Below are positions 43,733 to 53,500 of a DNA stretch of 64,000 nt, piece by piece. The notes under the pieces were generated by a model. The model had not been told where the DNA came from and ran no database searches. It saw only the letters and a list, made by a program, of their open reading frames with translations. Each line of letters begins with the position of its first letter. The first letter of the stretch is position 1. This DNA comes from CAZCEC01 sp964497615 (lineage in GTDB: Bacteria > Chloroflexota > Anaerolineae > Anaerolineales > UBA6663), in assembly GCA_964497615.1 (NCBI GenBank), contig CAZCEC010000003.1, positions 100,806 to 164,805 on the forward strand, read 5' to 3'. The translations under genes and the position numbers were made by a program.

Positions 43733-45157
43733 TTATCGGCGGCGTTGGTGTTGCCGTTTGGCTTCATACATGGCGTCATCCGCTGCGCGGAGGACATCTG
43801 CCAGGGGCCGGCCCTGGTGCCCCGTATGGGCGCCGAGGGAAATGCTTAGGACGGGCGTCTGATGATACTTGTTGTTCAAATCAATCAGGTTCTGGATGCG
43901 CTTGACCGCCAGGTGTGCGGCTTCGTCATCGGTGTTGGGCAGCAAGATGGCAAACTCGTCTCCCCCGATCCGCGCCACGACGTCTTCCCCGCGCACGCTC
44001 TCGCTCAGCACCTGCGCCGCGCGCCGAATGAGCTTGTCGCCCTCCGCGTGCCCACGGCTATCGTTGGCTGCCTTCAGGCCGTCCAGATCGGCCACGACGA
44101 TACTGATCGGCCAATGGCGCCCGCGGCCCAAACGCGCCAGTTCCTCCTCGAAATAGGCCCGGTTGTACAGCCCAGTCAACACGTCGTGCGAGCCGAGATA
44201 CTGCAGGTAGGCCTCGGCCTTCTTTCGCACGGTGATGTCCTGGATCGAGACAAGGACGTGCGAGAAATCTTGCTCTGCCCCCGGCAGCACGGTCCACAGT
44301 AGTTGAATGTTGAGCGGCTCGCCATTGAGGGCGTAGTTGATGCCCTCGCGCTCGTAGGCCAGCTTCCCCTCCCACATGTCCACGAGTTCCTCGGTGAAGT
44401 GCGCGCCCATGTCGTCGCGAAAGACCTGATCCAGGTTGTCCAACAGGTGCTGCTTGGACTCGGCCCGAAACATCTTGACGGTGCGCTCATTGACATCCAC
44501 CACGCGGATCTGGCGCATGGCCTCCTGCACCGCCTCCGGATGCTCGCGCAGATAGGCGCGCAGGTCGTCCACGCCGCTGGCGCGCAATTCATCCAGAAAC
44601 ACCTTCAGCCGCGTATAGTCCTCCTCCCATAGCGAGATCGGCGCGTGCTCAAAAAGCCCGCGGAAGCGCGCCTCGCTGGCCTCCACGGCCCGCTCGGCCT
44701 TGCGCCGGGCGGTGATGTCCTCAATGGAGACCAGCACCCGGTCCCAGGTGTCACGCGCCTCCGGCAGTACGGCCCAGTGCAGCCGGATGTCCAGGGGTTC
44801 ACCCGTCAGGGTGTAGTTGACACCCTCCCGCTCGTAGGCCAGCGCACCGCCGAACATGTCGGCCAGTTCATGGGCGAAGTGCCGCCCCATCTCGTCGCGG
44901 AAGATGCGGTTCACATTCGCCAGCAGGTGGTCCTTCGACTCGGCCCGGAATAGCTCGACGGTCTTGCGGTTCACGTTGATGACCCGGATCCGGCTCAGGC
45001 ACTCCCCCACTGCTTCCGGGTGCTCCTGAAGATAACTGGGGAAGTCGGTGACACCCTGCGCCCGCACGCCGTCGAGATACTGCTTGACAGCACTGTAGTC
45101 CTCTTCCCACAGGGAAATCGGCGCATACTCAAACAAGTCGGTTGCCTCCGCCGGCAT
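43733..45157 (-). CDS. Tandem-PAS diguanylate cyclase
   Basis: 474 aa from ATG 45157 with GGAGG upstream. Two PAS domains of about 140 residues that are copies of each other (FEYAPISLWEEDYS and FEHAPISLWEEDYT, each ending VLVSIEDIT or VLVSIQDIT), then a GGDEF domain with intact active site ARIGGDEFAILLP and the inhibitory RxxD site (RGED) five residues before it. It should make c-di-GMP with product inhibition. Soluble. Transcribed away from rpoN. Confidence 0.92.
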   Translation of the reverse strand: MPAEATDLFEYAPISLWEEDYSAVKQYLDGVRAQGVTDFPSYLQEHPEAVGECLSRIRVINVNRKTVELFRAESKDHLLANVNRIFRDEMGRHFAHELADMFGGALAYEREGVNYTLTGEPLDIRLHWAVLPEARDTWDRVLVSIEDITARRKAERAVEASEARFRGLFEHAPISLWEEDYTRLKVFLDELRASGVDDLRAYLREHPEAVQEAMRQIRVVDVNERTVKMFRAESKQHLLDNLDQVFRDDMGAHFTEELVDMWEGKLAYEREGINYALNGEPLNIQLLWTVLPGAEQDFSHVLVSIQDITVRKKAEAYLQYLGSHDVLTGLYNRAYFEEELARLGRGRHWPISIVVADLDGLKAANDSRGHAEGDKLIRRAAQVLSESVRGEDVVARIGGDEFAILLPNTDDEAAHLAVKRIQNLIDLNNKYHQTPVLSISLGAHTGHQGRPLADVLRAADDAMYEAKRQHQRRR

Positions 45158-45189
45158 ATCGCCCTCCTGCCCCGCCCTCCATCCGCCGC

Positions 45190-45198
45190 AGTATAGCA
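45190..45198 (-). promoter_or_regulatory. Extended -10 of the diguanylate cyclase gene
   Basis: On the minus strand TGC then TATACT, 33 bp before the ATG; the leader contains a normal ribosome-binding site. It is back to back with the sigma-54 promoter of rpoN. Confidence 0.6.
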
Positions 45199-45229
45199 CC
45201 GCGCTACACCCAGCAGGCAAAACAGAGCG

Positions 45230-45245
45230 TGGCACGTTTCTTGCA
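45230..45245 (+). promoter_or_regulatory. Sigma-54 promoter P1, before rpoN
   Basis: TGGCACGTTTCTTGCA, a full match to the -24/-12 consensus (TGGCACG, 4 bp, TTGCA) with GG and GC 10 bp apart. It predicts a start near 45256, 137 nt before the rpoN ATG, so rpoN would be autoregulated. Confidence 0.85.
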
Positions 45246-45282
45246 CCCAGTCCGCCGTGCGCTTCAGGCCGTATTTGACCGG

Positions 45283-45311
45283 TTGACCACGCCGCCTGGG
45301 CACGCTATACT
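45283..45311 (+). promoter_or_regulatory. Second, sigma-70-type promoter of rpoN
   Basis: -35 TTGACC (45283-45288), 17-bp spacer, -10 TATACT (45306-45311). A second TTGACC lies at 45275-45280. Downstream, CTAACC/GGTTAG arms (45335-45340, 45357-45362) could form a hairpin in the leader. Confidence 0.6.
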
Positions 45312-45392
45312 GCCCCAAGTGGTCCAACCATTCACTAACCAGAAAAGTTTGAATAAGGTTAGAGTAAATCCCTGAGCGCCCAGAGGGACGCC

Positions 45393-46931
45393 ATGTTCAC
45401 CGGCCACATTCAGGATGCCCGCCCCCAGGCCACGGCCCACCTTGCGAAGACGATGAGCTACTTGCAGCTCCCGTCCGCCGAGTTGGAGGCGGCCCTGCTC
45501 AAGGAGATGGAACAGAACCCCGCCCTCGAGCTGGTGGATGAGCTGCGCTGCCCCAACTGCGGCAGGCGACTGCACCGCCTCCCCTGCCCGGCTTGCGCAG
45601 CCCCCACGGGCGATGGTTCACCCGTCGTCTTCCTGTCGCCCCGCCAGCCCACCACCTTGCGCCCAGCCGAACGCGCCGATGGCGATCTGCCCGAGGCGGG
45701 GATGCCCGAGCGGCTCGACGAGCACATACTGCGGCAGATTGGGCCAGCCCTATCAGCCGCTGACCGGCCCCTGGCTGCTTACATATTGGCGCAGCTTGAC
45801 GACAACGGCTTGCTGCGTGAACCGCCAGCGGAGATTGCGGCTTTCAGACGCGCGTCCCTAAGCCAGGTTCAGCGCGTGCTCGACCTGATCCAGCACGCGG
45901 ACCCGCCCGGCGTAGGCGCCCAAACACCGCAGGAATCCCTTCTGATTCAACTCGACAACCTCGCCGATCTCGCGGCGGCCGAACTGCCAAGTGAACGGGC
46001 TGACCCGGACGAGGACACACCTGGACGTTTGGCGATGCTCGATCTCGCCCGCCTCCTGATCGGCGAGCACTTTGAGCTCCTGGGCAAGATGGATTACGAG
46101 CGGGTGGGCCGCCGCCTGCGCGCCGACCACGATTTGCACCTGCCGCCCGGCGCGATCGAAGCCGCCGTCAGATTCATCCACGACAATCTCACCCCCTATC
46201 CTGCCTGCGCATTCTGGGGCGACGGCAAGGCGCCGTCGGGCAGCGATGGTGCCGCCCTGCGCAACCCGGACGTCAACATCACCACCCTTGAAACGGAGGG
46301 CGGCGGTGCGTTATCAGTGGAAGTCTTCACGCCACTGTCCGGCTGGCTGCGCGTCAACCCGGATTTCAGGGCCGCCATCGCCGAGTGCTCGGCGGAGGAA
46401 CGCGACCGCTGGGGTCAGACCGTCGCCGAGGCGGCACTGGTGGCCAAGTGCCTTCAGCAGCGCAACCACACCATGCGCCGCCTGATGCAGATCATTGCCG
46501 AGGCCCAGCGCGACTTCATCTTGGGCGGCGATGGCGACTTGCTGCCGACCACGCGCGTCCAGATTGCCCAGGCCTTGGGGCTGCACGAGTCCACCATTTC
46601 GCGCGCCGTGGCCGGCAAGTCCGTTGCCCTGCCAGACGGCCGCATCGTGCCCCTGGCCAAGTTCTTCGACCGCAGTCTCTCCATTCGGGACCGGGTGCGC
46701 GCCATCATCGAGAGTGAAACGCGTGCGTTGACCGATGACGACATTGCGGCCGCCCTCGGCCGGGAGGGCATTCACGTCGCCCGCCGAACGGTCGCCAAGT
46801 ACCGGAAGATGCTGGGCATCCTGCCCGCCAATGTTCGTGCGCGCCAGGCGCGCGCCGCCCAGCGCGCGTCGGCGCCTAAGCCCCGCGCCCCAGATCGGCG
46901 CCCGCTCGCGCCGCTAGCCGCACCTGCATGA
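45393..46931 (+). CDS. rpoN: RNA polymerase sigma-54 factor with inserted zinc ribbon
   Basis: 512 aa, ribosome-binding AGAGGG before the ATG. Region I is shortened and not Gln-rich (LAKTMSYLQLPSAELEAALLKEMEQNPALEL). A zinc ribbon follows at once with Cys53, 56, 65 and 68 (CPNCGRRLHRLPCPAC), an insert absent from ordinary RpoN. The core-binding region (LDEHILRQIGPAL, ILAQLDDNGLL) and DNA-binding region with HTH (TTRVQIAQALGLHESTISRAV) and RpoN box ARRTVAKYR (463-471) are intact. It directs polymerase to -24/-12 promoters and needs an AAA+ activator, encoded two genes downstream. ATGA overlap with the kinase gene. Confidence 0.92.
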   Translation: MFTGHIQDARPQATAHLAKTMSYLQLPSAELEAALLKEMEQNPALELVDELRCPNCGRRLHRLPCPACAAPTGDGSPVVFLSPRQPTTLRPAERADGDLPEAGMPERLDEHILRQIGPALSAADRPLAAYILAQLDDNGLLREPPAEIAAFRRASLSQVQRVLDLIQHADPPGVGAQTPQESLLIQLDNLADLAAAELPSERADPDEDTPGRLAMLDLARLLIGEHFELLGKMDYERVGRRLRADHDLHLPPGAIEAAVRFIHDNLTPYPACAFWGDGKAPSGSDGAALRNPDVNITTLETEGGGALSVEVFTPLSGWLRVNPDFRAAIAECSAEERDRWGQTVAEAALVAKCLQQRNHTMRRLMQIIAEAQRDFILGGDGDLLPTTRVQIAQALGLHESTISRAVAGKSVALPDGRIVPLAKFFDRSLSIRDRVRAIIESETRALTDDDIAAALGREGIHVARRTVAKYRKMLGILPANVRARQARAAQRASAPKPRAPDRRPLAPLAAPA

Positions 46932-48924
46932 CGTCCACGCGCCCGGCCCCCGCCCTCTTTCGCTCGTTCTTCCCACGCCATGAACCCCATGACCAGCGGC
47001 TTCAGGCCGCCCTGGAACAATTGCCCGGTCCCGCCTTTCTAACCGTGCAGCGCACCGGCGCCATCGAGGCCGTCAATGGCAAGGCAGCCGCGCTCACCGG
47101 CTGGTCGCGCGACGAGCTGGAGCGCCAGCTTGTGGCCGAGATTGTGGTCGCCCCAGACGCTGCCGACGCCCTCGAGGAAATCCACACCCTCGTTGCCGGC
47201 CAGTCTCGCCTGCTTATGAACGTGCCGCTGCGCACGCGCGCTGGCCGGCCCGTCCTGGTGGACCTCCGCCTGCACGCCTTCGCCGCCGCGTCTATTGACG
47301 AGGTACTGCTGCTCATCCAGGCCCCGCTCTCGGATGAACGAGTTCAGACCGAGCGGCAGACCGCCCAGCACACCCAGACACTCGCAAGCCTGGAGCAGCT
47401 TATCCAACTGCTGGCCGAGCCAACCGACGCCGCCGTGGATGAGGCCGTCGAGCTTATCCGCCTCATGCTCGGCGCGGATGCGGCCGGCCTATATCACGTC
47501 TCGCCGGATCAGCCCGGCCTGCGCCTGCACACCCCCGCCAATAGCCAGGCGGGCTTCCCGGCACGGCTGGGACCAAGCGAGGCGCAGTACCTCCGGCTGC
47601 CCGTGAGCTGGAGCGCCAGCCAGCGGCCGGAGGGCTTTCTGCAACAGGCCGCCCGCGCGGCCGGGTGGGGCCACTTGCTCACCCAGCCGGTGGGCCAGTC
47701 GCCCAGCCTGGTGGGTGCGCTGTGCGTGGCCTACCGCCCTGCCGCCTCGGTCCCCGCCGACGCCGCCCGCCTGTTGTCCATTGGCGCACTCTACCTCAAC
47801 CAACTCACCAGCCAGATCAGTCTCACCACCGGTGCGGCCCGGACACGCGACCTGGCTGTGCGGCTAGCCGAGCAGTTGTCGGCCGTTCACGCGCAAATCG
47901 AGGAGGGCATTCTCCTCATTGGCCGCGATGGCGCGCTGGAAGAGATCAACGGCGCTGCGGGCCGCATGCTCGGGTATCGCTCCGAGGATGTGACGGGATT
48001 ACCCTTTCGCGATGTCATCATCGGCGAAGGCGTGGTGGCTGAGCTTGTCCAGCAATGCTTGGAGGGCGCCGTGCCGGAAGATGAGCGGGAGGGCCGGCTG
48101 CTGCGCCGCCACGGGGACTCGTTCCCGGCCAGCCTCGGGGTGCGGGCGTTGGCCCAGGGCGGCTGTGTGCTCACCATTCGCGACCTGTCCGCCGCCGCCG
48201 ACCAGGAGCGCCGTCAGGAACAGCAAGACCACCTGGCATTCATGGGCCAAGCCACGCAGGCCTTCGCCCATGAGGTGCGCCACCCCCTCCAGATCATTTC
48301 GGTTGGCGTCCAATACCTGGGCGACTTGCTCCCCGAGGCCGATGGCGAACTGGCGCGCACCCTCACCTCCATCCAGGCCGAATGCACGCGCCTGTCGGAT
48401 CTGATGACGGGCATGCTGGCTTGGGCCAAGCCGGTCCAGCCCAACTTTGGACCAGTCGCTTTAGACGAGGTCTTTGAGCACCTGCTGAACCGGTTTCGCG
48501 CCAAGCTGGACCGCCGGAACGTCCGCCTGATCTATGCGGCGGCAGCCGACCTGCCCCCGATCCATGCCGATGTGCGCCTGATCGAGCAGGTGCTGACTAA
48601 CCTGGTCGATAATGCCCTGCAGGCCATGCCCGCGGGCGGCCAACTGATGGTAGACCTGAGTTCCGAAAGACGCCCCACCGGGGTCGTGGTCGAGGCCCGG
48701 ATTGGCGACACCGGCCCCGGCATCTCGGAGGAGAACCGCCGCCGCATCTTCGACCCCTACTTCACCACCAAGGCCGATGGCAACGGCCTGGGTCTCGCCA
48801 TTTGCAAGCGGCTGATCACCGTTCACCATGGCGCCATCGCCGTCGAGAGCTTCCCCGGCACCGGCACCATCTTCACCATCATCCTCCCGGCGCACCCGGC
48901 GCCCATCGGCAAGGACAATCCCGC

Positions 48925-48928
<4 letters not shown>
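46928..48928 (+). CDS. Soluble PAS-GAF-PAS histidine kinase (NtrB-like)
   Basis: 666 aa, no TM helix. PAS (about 25-135), GAF-like domain (155-300: LIQLLAEPTDAAVDEAVELIRLMLGADAAGLYHV), second PAS (325-435: GILLIGRDGALEEINGAAGRMLGY), HisKA with phospho-acceptor His448 (FAHEVRHPLQII) and HATPase with NLVDNALQAMPAGG, DTGPGISEENRRRIFDPYFTT and GNGLGLAICKRL. The H-box and catalytic domain are of the NtrB class. It is flanked by ATGA overlaps with rpoN and the activator gene, so it almost certainly phosphorylates that activator. Confidence 0.92.
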
Positions 48929-50130
<1,202 letters not shown>

Positions 50131-50174
50131 CCGCCCGGCACCCGGCCGCACCAGCCCCCTGGCCCCCGCCTGCC

Positions 50175-50190
50175 AGGCACGCTTCTTGCA
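50175..50190 (+). promoter_or_regulatory. Sigma-54 promoter P2, before the small membrane protein and TPR genes
   Basis: AGGCACGCTTCTTGCA: GG and GC 10 bp apart, one mismatch to consensus (first base). Start predicted near 50201, 46 nt before ATG 50247. GGCACGCTTCTTGCATC is identical over 17 bases to P4. Confidence 0.82.
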
Positions 50191-50246
50191 TCTCCTGCCC
50201 ATGCCGGCGCCAGCCGCGTCCGGCCTTGCGCCTGGAGGTGCTCATC

Positions 50247-50573
50247 ATGTCCGATCTGCTCACACCCGACTCAATCCGCCTGGTCATGGGGTTGGCTTTC
50301 TTTCCCATGGGCCTATTCTCGATTGGGGCCGGCCTCTACATCCTGATTGCCGGACCCTACCGCCAGGAAGCCAAGATCCTGGCCGAACAGTCGGCCCGGA
50401 TTAGCCAGAAGGGCCTCACCGGCGATATCTCGCTGGTCACCCAATCCGCCACCGCGCTGGTCGAATCGGTCAACAACCTCATCCGCACGTCGTCCGGCAA
50501 CGCGATTGTGCTCGTGGTCGTCGGCGCCGTGTGCGAAGCCGCCGCCTATTGGCTGCTGATCGTTCTGGCCTGA
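50247..50573 (+). CDS. Small membrane protein of the sigma-54 cluster
   Basis: 108 aa, GGAGG ribosome-binding site 8 nt before the ATG. Two TM helices (about 10-36 and 84-106) enclose a polar, amphipathic central part (QEAKILAEQSARISQKGLTGDISLVTQSATALVESVNNLIRT). Not recognised. It is the first gene after P2 and its stop is 1 bp from the TPR gene, so the two are made together; it might tether that protein to the membrane. Confidence 0.75.
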   Translation: MSDLLTPDSIRLVMGLAFFPMGLFSIGAGLYILIAGPYRQEAKILAEQSARISQKGLTGDISLVTQSATALVESVNNLIRTSSGNAIVLVVVGAVCEAAAYWLLIVLA

Positions 50574-50574
50574 C

Positions 50575-53500
50575 ATGAATACGCTGACTGCCCGCCTCCT
50601 GGCCGACCTCCCCGACACGCTGTGGCCCGAGGGAGTGCGGCGGCTGCATCGCCTGCCGGTCCTGCGCGAACTGGCAAACAACGGTGAGATTCGCCAGGCC
50701 TTCGTCGCGCATGCCATTGTCCAGTCCAAGCGCATGCGCCCCTCCAATGGTGCCAAGGGCCTCGCGCCGCTGCCCGAATCGCCGTGGCAACCCGGCCCCC
50801 TGGCGCTGGCCGCCTACGGGGTCCGCCATCCAGAGTGCCAGGGCGCACCCGAGCATTGGCTCCTGGGCGCTGGCCGCGACCGGCTGGCCGCTGCCTACGC
50901 GTTCCTCACCGCCAGCGAGGCCCCCCTGCATCCCGTGGACGATGCCGTGCCGGCTGCTCTCGCCTTGCGCTTGCGGCTATCGGCCACCAGCGATTGGCAG
51001 GCGCTCGCCGCCGAGGCGGTCCAGAACCCCGATCGCTGGCGATTGCCGCTTCAATACCTGTGGGGACTGTGGGCAGGCGATCCCGCCGGCATGTTTGTGG
51101 CCCTCCTGGCGGTCAGCCCGACGGGCGCTGCCCTGGCTGCACAATGCCTGGCCGTCAATTTTGCCCCGGCCGATTTGGTGGAGTATGTCGCCCGGACCGG
51201 CGCCAGCGCGCCGGACGCGCATTGGCTGGCCTTCGCCGAGGCGCTATCGGCCCTGGGTGAGGGCGAGGCCGCGCGCCAGGTGCTGCGCCCCCGGGCCCAG
51301 GCGGCTGCCAAGGAACTGCCGCCCGCCTGGAACCCGAACGAGATCAACCTCAGTTATGAGCTGGAACGCTCACTGCTGGTCGCCGCCACCGAGGACTTTG
51401 CGCTGGCGCAGCCCGTCCTGGCCGCCGCCTGGAACCAATTGCGCAGCCTGCGCGCCAACGTGTCCGCCCATATGGGCCGCCTCGCGCTCAGGGCCAACGA
51501 CCTGGTCGTTGCCCAGACTGCGTACCAGGACGCATTTGCAGAGCGTCCCGAGGAATTGAGCCATCGCCTGGGCCTGGCGCGTGTCCACATCCGATTGGGC
51601 CGGGCATCCGAGGCGTTGGCCCTGCTGGAGAGCGTCCAGGATCCCGCTGCCCAAGTTGTCATAGCCGAGGCCCAGCTTGCGGCCGGCCAGCCCGACCAGG
51701 CGAAGGTCACACTTCAGAGGCTGGACACGCGCACCATCACGGAACCAGCGGCTCTGGCCCAGGCGGCGAAGCTTCTGGAGAAACTTGACGAGCCCGAATT
51801 GGCATTGGCGCATCTGGAACGCGCCGCACGACTTGATCCCCTTGACGGCGATTGTCACCTGGCGGTCGCCAAGCGGCTGCTGGCGCGGGGCGCGGACGAA
51901 TCGGCCGCCGAATATGCGGCCCAGGCGACCGCCCTGGCGCCGCGCTCCACCGAGGCCCGCGAAACCCTGGGCCGCGCCCTCGCCGGCTCCGGCCACGCCC
52001 AACAGGCAATCGCGCACTTCCAGGCCGCAGTAGCGGAGGACCCCGGCTGTGTTTCAGCCATGACCGGTCTGGCGGAGGCTGCCCTGGCCGCCGGCCAGCC
52101 CGAGTTGGCCCAACAGACGGCCACCAGCCTGCTGGCTTCGCTCGACGGCGCCCAGCCTGCCCCGCCTGACCATGCCCGGGTGAGGGGCCAAGCGCACACC
52201 CTGCTCGGCCAGGCCTTCTCCGCTTTGGACCAGGAAGCGGAAGCATTCGACCACTTCCAGCAGGCGTCTGCCATCATGCCGGCCGCACCCGAGCCCTGGC
52301 GTGCGATGGCCCGCCACTACGTGCGCCAGGGTGAAGAGGCCCAGGCGCTGGCTACCCTCGAGGCCGGGCGGCAGGCCCTGTCGGTCCTGGAGTCGCCGGA
52401 GGCGGCCCCCTTGCTCTCCGATCTGGCTGAACGATACGAAACCGCCGGCCGCGTCACCGAGGCCATCCTGGCCCTGCGCGAAGCATGCGCCGCCAACCCC
52501 AAGAGTCCCGCCGAGCATCGGCGGCTGGGCGCGCTGCTGCGGCGCCAGGGCGCCCACACCGAGGCTGTGGATTGGCTGCGCCGGGCGCTCCAATTGCGGC
52601 CCGCCGACGGCGCCGCCCACTTTGAGCTGGCCTGCGCGCTGGAGAAGCTCGGCCAGACCGACGCGGCCTGGTCGGCCTATCAGCAGGCCACACTGGCCCG
52701 GCCAGCCGAACCGCAGCCTTATCTCGAACTGGGCCGCGCCACGCTGGCCCAAGTTGCCAAGGGGAACAACAGTGCATCGCCGCTGCAAGCCATTGCCGCC
52801 CTGCGCTCGGCCATCGAGCGGGCCCCGGACCTGGCCGAAGCGCACGGCTTTTTGGCGCAAGCTCAACACATTGCAGGCGACCCGCAAAGCGCCCTGGACA
52901 GCTATCAGCGCGCCCTACACCTCTCGCCGACCCGCACCGATTGGTCGCTGGGCTTGGGGCAGGTATGCCTTGAACTGCACCGGCCCGATGTCGCTATCGC
53001 AGCCTTGCACGACGCTCGCGAACATGCCGCGAACGATGCGCGGGTGCATGGCGCCCTCGCCAAAGCCTATGGCCTCAGCGGCCTGTGGCCCGAAGCGCGC
53101 GCCGCCGCCGAGACCGCGCTGCGCCTCGATCCGGAAAATGTCGCCGTGGTGCGGCTGCTGGCGGATGTAGCCGCCCATCTAGGCGATACACCCGGCGCCC
53201 TGCGGGCCTGGCAGCAAGCGGTGGACCTTGCGCCGCAAGACGCCAGCGTGCTCGTCCAGTTTGGCCGCTGCCTGCTGGACAACGGCCGCGAGGACGAGGC
53301 ACGGGCGGTCTTCACCCGCGCTCTCACGCTGGCCCCTTCCGATGCCAAGGTCCACCTGGATGCTGGGGCGGCCTTCCTGAGCCTGAACGAGATTGATGAG
53401 GCCTACCATATCCTGGCACAGGCGGTGGCCCTCGATCCACACCAGGCGGTGATCCAGGCCACGTTCGGCAAGGTGGCGGCCCGCACTGAGCGTTTTGAAG

